A stretch of 41,469 bases of DNA from Muribaculaceae bacterium (GCA_017964485.1 JAGCRW010000074.1:1-41469), one strand, 5' to 3'; shown: positions 15,296 through 23,343, numbered from the stretch's first letter. Numbers and translations: made by a program. The notes: a model not told the origin generated them from the sequence alone.

Positions 15296-18235
15296 ATGAA
15301 AAAATTCTATCTATCATTAGCATCGTTGGTCATTGCAATCAGCGCAATGGCTCAAGGGTGGCCAGCCAACTATGGCGGCATCATGCTGCAGGGCTTCTAC
15401 TGGGACAGCTATGACTACACCAAGTGGGAGAACCTCACCAACCGCAGCGAGGAGCTAGGCTCCATCTTCGACCTGATATGGGTGCCCAACTCTGCAATGA
15501 CGCGTGGCGGCAACAAGGCCGAGACCATGGGTTATATGCCCTACAGCTGGTTGCGCCACACCACTATCTTTGGCACGCAGAGCAAGCTCACAAACATGAT
15601 TCAGACCTATGGCGCCATGGGTACTGGCATCATTGAGGACGTCATTCTCAACCATAAGGATGGCAAGGCTAAAGTGGTTGCCCCAGGCGACACTCTCTAT
15701 CTTGAGTTCCTCGACGAGACGGTAGGCGACTACTCCGTGACTTGGGACAATGAGAACTTCACTGGCATCGTGTGTAACGACGACCAGCCGGGTGGCGGAA
15801 ACTACGACACTGGCGACGGCTTTGATGGAGCGCGCGACCTGGATCACACCAATTCACGCGTGCAGCAAAACTGCATAACCTACCAGAACTTCCTGCTCAA
15901 CGAGATTGGATATGTTGGCTTCCGTCTTGACATGACTAAGGGCTATGCCGCACAGTACACCGGCAAGTATAATGCTGCCACCAACCCCATCTTCTCGGTT
16001 GGTGAGTATTTTGACGGCAACACCGACCTCCTCAAGCAGTGGATCAACGGCACAACAGTGAACGGCGCAATCCAAAGCGGCACATTCGACTTTGCCCTGA
16101 AATTTGCCATCAACGAAGCTTTTGGCTATAGCAACTGGGGCGCACTCGACCTCGCTGGACTTATTGCCGACGACAACTACAAGCGCTATGCTGTGACCTT
16201 CGTCGACAACCACGACACTTACGAGGACCACAACAAGCTTGGCAACAACATTGAGGCTGCTAACGCCTTCATTCTTGCCATGCCTGGCACACCTTGCATC
16301 TTCAGCAAGCACTATGAGGATTACAAAACTGCTATCACCAACATGATCAAGGGTCGCCGTTCTTGTGGCATCACCAACCAGAGCTCGTGCACCAGCACCT
16401 CGATGAGCGGTGGCATCATCTTCACCACCACAGGTTCAAAGGGCAAGGTGATGATACGCCTGGGCGCTGCTGCTAATAGCACACCAAGCGCTTCGGAGTA
16501 TCAACTTGTGCAGAGTGGCACTAACTACGCCTTCTACATCACCAGTGGCATTGACTGGGAGAACAGCGAGAAGACTGGCAAGATTATTGGATTCCCCGTG
16601 ATCGACAAACCCAGTGGCGTGTATGCCAACTCAGTAACTGTCAAAATCAAGTCATCATTGGCAAGCACCACACTGGTTTATACCACCGATGGCACTACCC
16701 CCACTCCCGAGAGTCAGCAAATCACCTCTCCTACAACTCTCACTTTCACTGAGAACACAGTTCTTAAGGTGGGTGCACTCATGGATGGTGAGGTTAGCGA
16801 CATTGCGACTCGCAACTACATCATTGCCGATGCCGACCCCAACAGCATCACAATCTTTGTTAAGAGCACCAACGCTCCTTATCTCTACGTTTGGGAAGAC
16901 GATGGCACAATTGTATCGGACACTTGGCCAGGAACTGAGCTCACCAGCAAACGCACCGTTGGAGGACAGGAGTTCTACTACCGCACCTACACTAAGCCAA
17001 GTCCTGACTATAAATTCAACTTCATCTTGAGCGAGGGCGACGACACCACCCAGACACAAGAAGTGAACAATGTAGCTGGCGATGTATTCTACACCTTCAG
17101 CGGACAGAATGCTCGCGACCTGAGCAACATCTACCTCGCTGAGCTTTATAACCCGTTTGTGTGCATCGACAAGCCTAGCGGTGACCTGCCAGCAAACAAG
17201 AAGGTTTACATCAACGCCAGCTATGGCGATGCCAAGATTGTGTTCACCACCGATGGCAGCGTGCCAACAGCAGCAAGCCAGCAGGCTACTGCTATGAAGG
17301 AACTCTCGTTCACTACAGTTGGTGAGCAAGTCACTGTCAAGGCTGGTCTGCTAATCAACGATCAAGTGAAGGGCATAGTGACTCGCAACTACAAGATTGT
17401 TAACGCAACAAGCGAGGGTGGCGGCAGCACTAGCAACACAGTGAAAATCTATTGCAAAGCTGCCAGCGCTCCTTACCTTTACTCATGGGAGGATGGCGGC
17501 ACACAGCACAATGGCGACTGGCCAGGCACACTTATGACCAATAGTGAGACCATCGACGGAGTGAAGTGGTGGACCTACACCTACGACGTGAAACCCATCA
17601 ACATCATTTTCAACGACGGCAACGGCAGCCAAACCGGCAACATCGAAGGTCTATTGTCTGACAGCTACTTCGAGTATAATGGCACAACTACCGCTACCAA
17701 TGTCACCTCTCAGTATGTTGACTTGACAAGTGCCGACATCCCCTCGTGCGCTACATGGATTGACGGCTTGCAGTTTGTATACTTCGAGAGCAACAACTAC
17801 TACGAACCCTACACTTGGGTTTGGAACACAAGCACCAACTTCACTGGCAGTGTATGGCCAGGCGTGGGTCTCATCGATGTTGTAGGCGTAGCTCCAAGCG
17901 GCAAGAACATCTATCGATGGACAACCTCGAACCAGGCAGAGCCCACTGGCATCATCTTCAGCAACTATGGATGGCCACAGACTAGCGATTTCATATTCGT
18001 AAACGGTGGATACTATACCGAGAGTGGCTTGCTGGGTGTCCTCGAGGCTAAACCTGTTGTATATGGCGACGTGAATGGCGACGGAACTGTCACAGCTTCC
18101 GACATCACCGAAATCTACAACTACCTGCTCGATGGCGACCAAACTTACATCACCACTTGTGACGTGAACGGCGATGGTGAAATCACCAGTTACGACATTA
18201 CAGCAGTTTACGACATCCTGCTGGGAAACAAGTAA
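15296..18235 (+). CDS. Secreted multimodular alpha-amylase (GH13) with CBM26-like modules and C-terminal dockerin
   Basis: A 979-residue extracellular endo-acting starch hydrolase. The signal peptide ends AMA at residue 19. The GH13 catalytic domain (about 22-425) has region I DVILNHKDG, nucleophile D212 in VGFRLDMTKGY, acid/base E237 in FSVGEYFDG and D307 in FVDNHDTY. Then come a chitobiase-C/FN3-like domain (about 436-510), a CBM26-like module (about 517-600, with LYVWEDDG and WPG), a second linker domain (about 622-700), a second CBM26-like module (about 715-790), a third related module with YTWVW and WPG (about 825-910), and a two-repeat dockerin at 924-979 (DVNGDGTVTASD and DVNGDGEITSYD loops). 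No lipobox is present. The dockerin implies non-covalent attachment to a partner or a family-specific sorting role; no cohesin is in the window. Confidence 0.93.
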   Translation: MKKFYLSLASLVIAISAMAQGWPANYGGIMLQGFYWDSYDYTKWENLTNRSEELGSIFDLIWVPNSAMTRGGNKAETMGYMPYSWLRHTTIFGTQSKLTNMIQTYGAMGTGIIEDVILNHKDGKAKVVAPGDTLYLEFLDETVGDYSVTWDNENFTGIVCNDDQPGGGNYDTGDGFDGARDLDHTNSRVQQNCITYQNFLLNEIGYVGFRLDMTKGYAAQYTGKYNAATNPIFSVGEYFDGNTDLLKQWINGTTVNGAIQSGTFDFALKFAINEAFGYSNWGALDLAGLIADDNYKRYAVTFVDNHDTYEDHNKLGNNIEAANAFILAMPGTPCIFSKHYEDYKTAITNMIKGRRSCGITNQSSCTSTSMSGGIIFTTTGSKGKVMIRLGAAANSTPSASEYQLVQSGTNYAFYITSGIDWENSEKTGKIIGFPVIDKPSGVYANSVTVKIKSSLASTTLVYTTDGTTPTPESQQITSPTTLTFTENTVLKVGALMDGEVSDIATRNYIIADADPNSITIFVKSTNAPYLYVWEDDGTIVSDTWPGTELTSKRTVGGQEFYYRTYTKPSPDYKFNFILSEGDDTTQTQEVNNVAGDVFYTFSGQNARDLSNIYLAELYNPFVCIDKPSGDLPANKKVYINASYGDAKIVFTTDGSVPTAASQQATAMKELSFTTVGEQVTVKAGLLINDQVKGIVTRNYKIVNATSEGGGSTSNTVKIYCKAASAPYLYSWEDGGTQHNGDWPGTLMTNSETIDGVKWWTYTYDVKPINIIFNDGNGSQTGNIEGLLSDSYFEYNGTTTATNVTSQYVDLTSADIPSCATWIDGLQFVYFESNNYYEPYTWVWNTSTNFTGSVWPGVGLIDVVGVAPSGKNIYRWTTSNQAEPTGIIFSNYGWPQTSDFIFVNGGYYTESGLLGVLEAKPVVYGDVNGDGTVTASDITEIYNYLLDGDQTYITTCDVNGDGEITSYDITAVYDILLGNK

Positions 18236-18281
18236 TGCCAGATTGAGACGCTTTAGTATTCGCAACAGCGAGTGAAACACG

Positions 18282-18326
18282 ACCGAGCCACTGTGCATCA
18301 ATAGCGCTGTGGCTCGGTTGCTTCTT
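18282..18326 (+). terminator. Terminator of the amylase gene
   Basis: ACCGAGCCAC (18282-18291) pairs with GTGGCTCGGT (18309-18318), with further short pairing in the loop, and is followed by TGCTTCTTTT. Confidence 0.85.
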
Positions 18327-18373
18327 TTACACGAAATTAAACCTAAGCGGTGCATTATTATCAAAATATTAGT

Positions 18374-18381
18374 TACCTTTG
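18374..18381 (+). promoter_or_regulatory. Putative -7 box for the beta-helix lipoprotein gene
   Basis: TACCTTTG matches TAnnTTTG. The expected transcript starts near 18388, downstream of the upstream in-frame ATG at 18350, which supports the start at 18407. Confidence 0.6.
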
Positions 18382-18406
18382 CATTATTAATAAAACACAT
18401 AGGATT

Positions 18407-20332
18407 ATGAGACGCATTTTATATATCACATTGATGCTAGTATTTGTGGCGTCGTCGATGATAAGCTGCGCGGCGCAGAATATGAACTCGCTGCGGAAGT
18501 CTAACACCACTCACACAATCTCCCGCACCCTCAAGGGTGGCACCATCGCCGTGGGCGACGGCAGCACGCTCGTGTTCCAGAAGGGAGGCAAGATAATGAA
18601 CGCCACAATCACTGGACACAACATCAAGATTGTGCCCAACGGCACCAACGTGGCGTTTGAGAACTGCAACTTCACTAATGCCACCTTTGCCAATTCGCAA
18701 CTTTATGCCACCAACTTTGGACTCGTGCCAAACATGAAGAGCAAGTCTCATAGCTACACTTACAAGGGTATGCGCATCAACACCACACGCAACCAGGGCA
18801 CCGACAACACTCGCGCTTTTCAGCAACTGGCGCAGTTCCTGAGCAACAGCAACGGCGTGAAAATCACTTTCAACGGCAGTTTCTACAGTGGAGAGAAGGT
18901 GAAAGGCATAAATATCAGCGATGCACGCAACATGGAGCTAGCTGGTGGCACTATGATAATGGGCTTCAAACTCTTGAACTGCAACAATGTGAGTATCCAT
19001 GACATGAAGTGGGTGGGATATGAAGGAGCACACGACTTCCCTCCCATATACACTAAGGGTGACCTCACTTTTAATGGCGTGCGCTACAATTCTAACAACG
19101 CTTTCCTGCTCAAGACCGACAGGATAGCGTCAATGGGCGTTGCTGGCGACGGCTTAAGAATTGATATTGACAATGACAACAAGCGCAGCGAAAACATCAC
19201 CGTGCAACGCTGCCACTTCGAGATGCTTCAGAATGGCATAATGGTGGGAGGACGAAGCAATAAGCGAATAGTGCGCAACGTGAAGTGCCTTGACTGCACA
19301 GCAAGCCACATCATCTATCAGCCCATCGGTTTCCACTCCAGCAACTGCCTGGTGAGCAACATGGTTGCAGATTATTGCCTTCAGGGTGTAGATATCTCCA
19401 CATGCAGTAACAACATTACTGTTTCTAATTGCCGTTTCACCCGTTGTGCCAATGGTCCCAAGCAAGAGAGCACACAAGAATTCAAAGACATGAGTTATAA
19501 CAACGTGATAGATGGCTGCTACTTTGAGATCAACGATGACTACTTGATTCTCGATGGCTCTCAGTATGTCCTCAACGTTAGTGAGGGGGCCAAGGGCGAC
19601 GTGTTCACAGTGCGCAACACCACCTTCGATGTCAAGAAGAACAGGGGTTTCGGCTCAATAAAAAACCGCACAAACAAAGTGGTGCTCGACAATGTGACCA
19701 TAAACATCGATGACAAGTTGCACCAAGCAAGCGGCGAAACGTATTCAATGTCCGAGATATTCTCTGTCTATGGCGCCACAAGTTTCACACCTCAATATGA
19801 GCTTAACAATGTAACAATAAACATTGCAAGTGGAACGAAGGTAAACTCGTTGTGCCTACCACATGTAAATAATAAAGACATGAGCTTTAAGGCAACTAAC
19901 CTCACAGTGACGGGCAACGGAACGATTGTCAGCTACTTTAGCTCTGTAAAAGATGTGCAGCTAACCAATAGTTCTCTTTCACTGCCATCCAGTGCCGTGG
20001 CCAAAGGCGTGAGTAGCATCGAGGCTACTGGATGCAACATCGCCAACACCAAATGCCTCTTTGTGAGCGAAAATAGCAACGCCACCCTTAAGCTCAAAAA
20101 CAACACCATCGCCAGTGAGAAGATTGTAGATTTCAAGGCAACCCCCAAGCTCGTGGAGATGCAGGGCAACAACATCGACCTCAATGGTGAGGAGGCCTTC
20201 GCAGGCAATGCCAACCTCAACAACGGCAACTTCAAGGTTACAGGCAACAGCTTCAACCGCAAGTCGCCAAAAGCGAAGCTCATGCCTAACAATAAAACCA
20301 GCAAACTCTTGAATGGCAATACAGTAAAATAG
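18407..20332 (+). CDS. Right-handed parallel beta-helix lipoprotein
   Basis: From the ATG at 18407 this is a 641-residue protein. An in-frame ATG at 18350 adds 19 residues but lies upstream of the predicted transcription start and would bury the signal sequence. The signal MRRILYITLMLVFVASSMISC has a plausible lipobox (MISC) and a mature Cys at 21. The remainder is rich in Asn, Thr and Ser with regularly spaced short strands (NNVSIHDMKW, NITVSNCRFTRC, VVLDNVTINI), typical of pectate-lyase-like beta-helices. Such folds occur in polysaccharide lyases, GH28-type hydrolases and glycan epimerases, as well as in non-catalytic surface proteins. I cannot identify catalytic residues, so no activity is assigned. 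It sits alone between the amylase terminator and the rpsU leader. Confidence 0.8.
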   Translation: MRRILYITLMLVFVASSMISCAAQNMNSLRKSNTTHTISRTLKGGTIAVGDGSTLVFQKGGKIMNATITGHNIKIVPNGTNVAFENCNFTNATFANSQLYATNFGLVPNMKSKSHSYTYKGMRINTTRNQGTDNTRAFQQLAQFLSNSNGVKITFNGSFYSGEKVKGINISDARNMELAGGTMIMGFKLLNCNNVSIHDMKWVGYEGAHDFPPIYTKGDLTFNGVRYNSNNAFLLKTDRIASMGVAGDGLRIDIDNDNKRSENITVQRCHFEMLQNGIMVGGRSNKRIVRNVKCLDCTASHIIYQPIGFHSSNCLVSNMVADYCLQGVDISTCSNNITVSNCRFTRCANGPKQESTQEFKDMSYNNVIDGCYFEINDDYLILDGSQYVLNVSEGAKGDVFTVRNTTFDVKKNRGFGSIKNRTNKVVLDNVTINIDDKLHQASGETYSMSEIFSVYGATSFTPQYELNNVTINIASGTKVNSLCLPHVNNKDMSFKATNLTVTGNGTIVSYFSSVKDVQLTNSSLSLPSSAVAKGVSSIEATGCNIANTKCLFVSENSNATLKLKNNTIASEKIVDFKATPKLVEMQGNNIDLNGEEAFAGNANLNNGNFKVTGNSFNRKSPKAKLMPNNKTSKLLNGNTVK

Positions 20333-20399
20333 CGTTTGTTTTGGCTGTGCGTTTAACTTTCACTAAAATTGAAAAATAAAAATATAATCAAAGATTTAT

Positions 20400-20429
20400 T
20401 TTGTCTTTCAAAAAAAATGATTACCTTTG
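20400..20429 (+). promoter_or_regulatory. Promoter of the rpsU transcript
   Basis: TTTG (20400-20403), an 18-nt spacer and TACCTTTG (20422-20429). Transcription should begin near 20435, giving a leader of about 290 nt. Confidence 0.75.
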
Positions 20430-20435
20430 CACGCA

Positions 20436-20700
20436 CAAAATTGAAAGGAGGTTTGTTTTAACCACCACAGAACACTGAATAATAGACATATAACCCCTTT
20501 ACGTTAGCAGTCCTCCGCACTGCTCAGGCGTTGGCACAATCGAGCGAAGATTGCGCCAAATAGTCGATATAAAGCGGAGAAATCACTTTTTTTGACAATC
20601 ACATTATGGCTTTTAAGCCACTATTGCTTTGCGCGACGGCCCATTACGGCACAGCGTGAGTAGATTGTCGCCACTAACAAAAAAAAACAAATTATTCACA
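20436..20700 (+). ncRNA. Structured 5' leader of rpsU (candidate cis-regulatory RNA)
   Basis: Near the predicted RNA 5' end is GAAAGGAGGT (20443-20452), a perfect complement of the conserved 16S rRNA tail ACCUCCUUUC. Downstream, a 6-bp hairpin (20506-20511 with 20519-20524) exposes the loop CCTCCGC, which resembles the anti-Shine-Dalgarno sequence. That loop can pair with the upstream GGAGG or with GCGGAG at 20574-20579 (6 of 6). A second hairpin has arms TTGGC-A-CAATC (20531-20541) and GATTG-C-GCCAA (20549-20559). A third is TGGCT/AGCCA near 20607-20620, and a GCGAC/GTCGC helix encloses the 3' part (about 20632-20671). Structure and function are predictions from inspection only. Confidence 0.6.
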
Positions 20701-20723
20701 ACATTTTAATACACAACAAAATT

Positions 20724-20918
20724 ATGATTATTGTTCCTATCAAAGATGGCGAGAACATTGAGCGCGCCTTGAAGAAATTTAAGAGAAAAACCGAGCGTAC
20801 TGGCATCATCAAGCAATTGCGCCAGCGTCAGCAGTTTGAGAAACCTAGCGTAACAAACCGCAAGAAGATGATGAAGGCTGTTTACGTGCAGCACCTCCAC
20901 ACTACTGAGGAACTCTAA
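20724..20918 (+). CDS. rpsU: Small ribosomal subunit protein bS21
   Basis: A 64-residue basic protein that matches Bacteroidota bS21 across its length (IIVPIKDGENIERALKKFKRK start, then TGIIKQLRQRQQFEKPS). bS21 binds the 30S platform beside the 3' end of 16S rRNA. In Bacteroidota ribosomes, bS21 with bS6 and bS18 helps to bury the anti-Shine-Dalgarno sequence, which is why most genes in the phylum lack Shine-Dalgarno sites. No Shine-Dalgarno precedes this ATG; the A/T-rich stretch there (ACACAACAAAATT) is typical of the phylum. A long leader and a strong terminator make it a one-gene unit. Confidence 0.97.
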   Translation: MIIVPIKDGENIERALKKFKRKTERTGIIKQLRQRQQFEKPSVTNRKKMMKAVYVQHLHTTEEL

Positions 20919-20972
20919 AACGTTGACAACAACGCTTATAAAAGATTAACAAGAATTTCTCTTATTACAAAC

Positions 20973-21010
20973 GATGACTGGTGCCAAGGGGCATCGGTCA
21001 TCTTGTTTTA
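20973..21010 (+). terminator. Terminator of rpsU
   Basis: GATGAC (20973-20978) and GTCATC (20997-21002) enclose a TGCC/GGCA inner stem, followed by TTGTTTTATT. Confidence 0.88.
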
Positions 21011-21034
21011 TTATTTTAATCCCTTGCACGCCTT

Positions 21035-21760
21035 TTAAATGAATAACTGCTTGAGCACATCGGGCGAGCGCAGCACCCCAAGGGTTGAGTGGTGAAGGCG
21101 GTAGTAACCCAGGATCATCTCAAGCATCTCATTGCGCTGCTCTCGCGAGAACTTGAAACGGTGCATGTTGTCAAACGTCATGCGCGACAGCAATGGCAGC
21201 ACCTGAGCCTGGGCAGGAGGCAGCGATTTCATGCCTGGGTGAGGCGACTGCGTGAACACGCCCTCATCCATATTGAACCAATATCCTTCGTGATAGCTCT
21301 CGATATCGGGCTGGATGCCTATAAACTGGCCTAAACGATACAGGAAACAGATGTGGAAATTGGCAACACTGTCACTAGACTCCTCAAGCCTGACAATGCA
21401 GCTTTTGATGAAGCTGTAGAGCACCATGTTCTGCTCCTGCTCCTGAATGGTGTGTGACAGCAGCTCGCTCAAGAACATTGTGATGGCATTTTTCATAGGG
21501 TCGCTGTAGATTGACATCAGAGTGGCAGTGCGGCGCACATCGTGAAGGGTCCCCAAGTCACGATTGGGCTGGAGCCGAGCCTCAAACTCGATGAGTGACA
21601 GCGGCATGAACATCGCGTTGCGCATTCGGGCAGCATGCGTTGTGCCCTGCCGCACAAGAAATGCCAGCATCCCCAACTTGTCGGTGTAGATGTGGGCGAT
21701 GTTGTGCTTATCGTTATACTTGATAACATTGATAACTATGCCATTCAGTTTCTCCTGCAT
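21035..21760 (-). CDS. recO: DNA repair protein RecO
   Basis: From the ATG at 21758-21760 this is a 241-residue cytoplasmic protein. The usual RecO start (MQEKLNGIVINVIKYNDKHNIAHIYT) fits that position, and the 28 extra residues of the longest frame look like translated upstream DNA. The N-terminal OB-fold is followed by a helical domain with the family pattern of a conserved Phe/Leu-rich C-terminus (YYRLHHSTLGVLRSPDVLKQLF). RecO loads RecA onto SSB-coated single-stranded DNA with RecR, and members of this length are common in Bacteroidota. It is convergent with rpsU. The region just upstream of its start holds an inverted repeat (21793-21805). Confidence 0.9.
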   Translation of the reverse strand: MQEKLNGIVINVIKYNDKHNIAHIYTDKLGMLAFLVRQGTTHAARMRNAMFMPLSLIEFEARLQPNRDLGTLHDVRRTATLMSIYSDPMKNAITMFLSELLSHTIQEQEQNMVLYSFIKSCIVRLEESSDSVANFHICFLYRLGQFIGIQPDIESYHEGYWFNMDEGVFTQSPHPGMKSLPPAQAQVLPLLSRMTFDNMHRFKFSREQRNEMLEMILGYYRLHHSTLGVLRSPDVLKQLFI

Positions 21761-21792
21761 ATATTTGATATTAGTGAATCGTGATTGTGAAC

Positions 21793-21805
21793 GTGAACGG
21801 TTCAC
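21793..21805. promoter_or_regulatory. Inverted repeat GTGAAC-G-GTTCAC upstream of recO
   Basis: This perfect 6-bp inverted repeat with a 1-nt centre lies 33 nt upstream of the recO ATG. Further GTGAAC/GTTCAC and ATTGTG/CACAAT half-sites surround it (21781-21835). It could be an operator or a leader hairpin; its role is unknown. Confidence 0.4.
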
Positions 21806-21929
21806 ACAACTTTTCATCACAATCATGTTCACATTCCAATTCACGACCTTGCGAAGTTACACTTTTTTGCGCAAATTGCGCCCCAAAAACAAAAAAACTT
21901 TGTCTTTTAGCGATTTGACCAAAATAAAT

Positions 21930-21960
21930 TTTGCTGTTTCAAAAATTTGACCTAATTTTG
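21930..21960 (+). promoter_or_regulatory. Promoter of the tRNA-Glu/rpsT unit
   Basis: TTTG (21930-21933), a 19-nt spacer and TAATTTTG (21953-21960), 29 nt before the first tRNA. This is a full consensus match and is probably strong. Confidence 0.8.
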
Positions 21961-21989
21961 CAGGCGCTTTTGGAAAAACGGTTTTTCAT

Positions 21990-22061
21990 GGCCCATTCGT
22001 CTATCGGTTAGGACGCAAGATTTTCATTCTTGAAAGAGCAGTTCGACTCTGCTATGGGCTA
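21990..22061 (+). tRNA. tRNA-Glu (anticodon TTC), copy 1
   Basis: A 72-nt cloverleaf. The acceptor GGCCCAT pairs with ATGGGCT (ending in a G1-U72 pair), the D arm is GTC...GAC, the anticodon stem is CAAGA/TCTTG with loop TTTTCAT (anticodon TTC), and the T arm is AGCAG/CTGCT with TTCGACT. No CCA is encoded. It is identical to the copy at 22449-22520. Confidence 0.96.
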
Positions 22062-22099
22062 CTAATAATCAAACAATTAAAAATTTTTACAAACAAATT

Positions 22100-22360
22100 A
22101 TGGCAAACCATAAATCATCAATTAAGAGAATTCGTCAAACTAAGACAAGAAACGAGCGTAATCGTTACTACGCTAAGACTATGCGCAACGCTGTTCGCAA
22201 CCTGCGCAAAATGGAGAACAAAGAGGAAGCTGCTGAGGCTTACAAGAAAGTTTCGGCTATGCTCGACAAGCTGGGTCGCAAGGGCACTATCAGCAAGAAC
22301 AAAGCTGCTAACCTCAAGAGCAAGCTCGCTAAGCACGTTAACAAACTCGAGGTTGCCTAA
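22100..22360 (+). CDS. rpsT: Small ribosomal subunit protein bS20
   Basis: An 86-residue, strongly basic, helical protein with the bS20 signature [22 protein letters not shown] at the start and [16 protein letters not shown] near the end. bS20 binds 16S rRNA early in 30S assembly. It lies 38 nt after the first tRNA-Glu and 88 nt before the second, with no promoter of its own that I can see. It is therefore probably transcribed from 21930-21960 as a tRNA-mRNA-tRNA transcript released by tRNA processing. Confidence 0.97.
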   Translation: MANHKSSIKRIRQTKTRNERNRYYAKTMRNAVRNLRKMENKEEAAEAYKKVSAMLDKLGRKGTISKNKAANLKSKLAKHVNKLEVA

Positions 22361-22369
22361 TCATGCTTC

Positions 22370-22405
22370 TCCCCTGAGAGTTTAGCCCTCTCAGTCTAGC
22401 ATAAT
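22370..22405 (+). terminator. Weak hairpin after rpsT
   Basis: CTGAGAG (from 22374) pairs with CTCTCAG, with a 7-nt loop. The following sequence (TCTAGCATAATTTTC) is only moderately T-rich, so read-through into the second tRNA is likely. Confidence 0.4.
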
Positions 22406-22448
22406 TTTCTCATGGAGATTTTGGCGCGATGCCAGGTCTTCACATGAT

Positions 22449-22520
22449 GGCCCATTCGTCTATCGGTTAGGACGCAAGATTTTCATTCTTGAAAGAGCAG
22501 TTCGACTCTGCTATGGGCTA
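22449..22520 (+). tRNA. tRNA-Glu (anticodon TTC), copy 2
   Basis: All 72 nt are identical to the copy at 21990-22061, with the same arms and TTC anticodon. The two genes bracket rpsT as a 459-bp-spaced direct repeat. Confidence 0.96.
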
Positions 22521-22578
22521 CCGTATGAGCGTTAAGTTCCAAAACTTAGCGCTCTTAACTGCTATATATTGACATCCT

Positions 22579-23343
22579 TTATATCCCCGCGAGTGAATCG
22601 CTGTGGAGAGCAAAGGCCTCAGCGGCTAAGCAGCGGCTCTCGATGCCGCGGAATTTCTCCATTGGGGTGTGCCAACCATCATAAATAGACTTCAAGTTCT
22701 GACTCACATGGCAGAAGCAAGCCTCGTGTTTACGCTCGAGCACTGCCTCAATGTTCACCCAGTGGGTTGGGTGGAACATCTGGGTCTGTTCGCCTGTCAT
22801 CACTTCAAAATAATAGAGCTGGAACCTGCGGTCGAGACGTCTCCAAGCGTCAAGCACCAATGTGCCGCACACTGCATGGTCGCGGTGGGCGTCGATAGGC
22901 CAGTGAGTTAATACCACATCGGGGTTCTCACGGTCAATGAGTTCGCGCATCTCCTTATATCGTTCCAGATTCACCTCGGTACTACCATCAACCTGGCTCA
23001 TGAAGATGTGTCTAGCACCAGTGATTTCGCAAGCGTTCTGGCTCTCCACCACACGTATTGCAGCTGCCTCATCGTGGCTCTTGCCTGGGATGCCTGCCTC
23101 ACCGCGAGTGAGATAAACGCACACCACATCGTGCCCAGCGTCGGCAAGCAGACACATCGTGCCGCCGCATCCCGTCTCAGGGTCATCGGGGTGAGCCCCA
23201 ATCACCAAAATCTTGCGACGACGCCTAGTGTTGCCGTTCTCCCCTATTTCTTTACTTGCAGCATCAACTGCCAAAGGTATCCCCAGCACGGTAGCACCCA
23301 ACGCCGCCGTGCCCACTGTCTTTATCATTTCTCTGCGATTCAT
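22579..23343 (-). CDS. Exported PIG-L-family deacetylase
   Basis: A 254-residue LmbE/PIG-L-type zinc-dependent N-acetylglucosaminide deacetylase. The zinc motif AHPDDPE is at about residues 51-57, and the second motif (HRDH in PIDAHRDHAVCG) supplies the third ligand. The N-terminus NRREMIK followed by a hydrophobic stretch and an Ala-rich end resembles a twin-arginine signal, so export as a folded metalloenzyme is plausible. Related enzymes remove acetyl groups from GlcNAc on lipids or thiols, but the substrate here is not deducible. It is divergent from malQ, and its own -7 box lies at 23363-23370. Confidence 0.88.
   Translation of the reverse strand: MNRREMIKTVGTAALGATVLGIPLAVDAASKEIGENGNTRRRRKILVIGAHPDDPETGCGGTMCLLADAGHDVVCVYLTRGEAGIPGKSHDEAAAIRVVESQNACEITGARHIFMSQVDGSTEVNLERYKEMRELIDRENPDVVLTHWPIDAHRDHAVCGTLVLDAWRRLDRRFQLYYFEVMTGEQTQMFHPTHWVNIEAVLERKHEACFCHVSQNLKSIYDGWHTPMEKFRGIESRCLAAEAFALHSDSLAGI

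Larger units (their letters stand above)
20333..20723. other. 391-bp region: rpsU promoter and long structured leader
   Basis: No protein gene of normal size is present. It contains the rpsU promoter (20400-20429) and a leader RNA of about 290 nt described as a separate entry. An ATG-initiated 17-codon reading frame at 20606-20659 has no ribosome-binding signal, and I give it low weight. Confidence 0.7.

Noticed and set aside
20443..20452. GAAAGGAGGT as the ribosome-binding site of a hidden small gene
   Set aside because: No ATG follows within reach; the only nearby start-like codon (TTG) gives TTG-TTT-TAA. I treat the site as part of the leader RNA instead.
20606..20659. A 17-codon frame (MAFKPLLLCATAHYGTA) in the rpsU leader, a possible leader peptide
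   Set aside because: No ribosome-binding signal is seen, and the DNA is better explained by RNA stems (TGGCT/AGCCA and GCGAC/GTCGC). Not excluded, but unsupported.
21990..22520. Twin tRNA genes as attachment sites of a mobile element carrying rpsT
   Set aside because: Only rpsT, a core gene, lies between them. There is no integrase, and the promoter layout suggests a stable operon.
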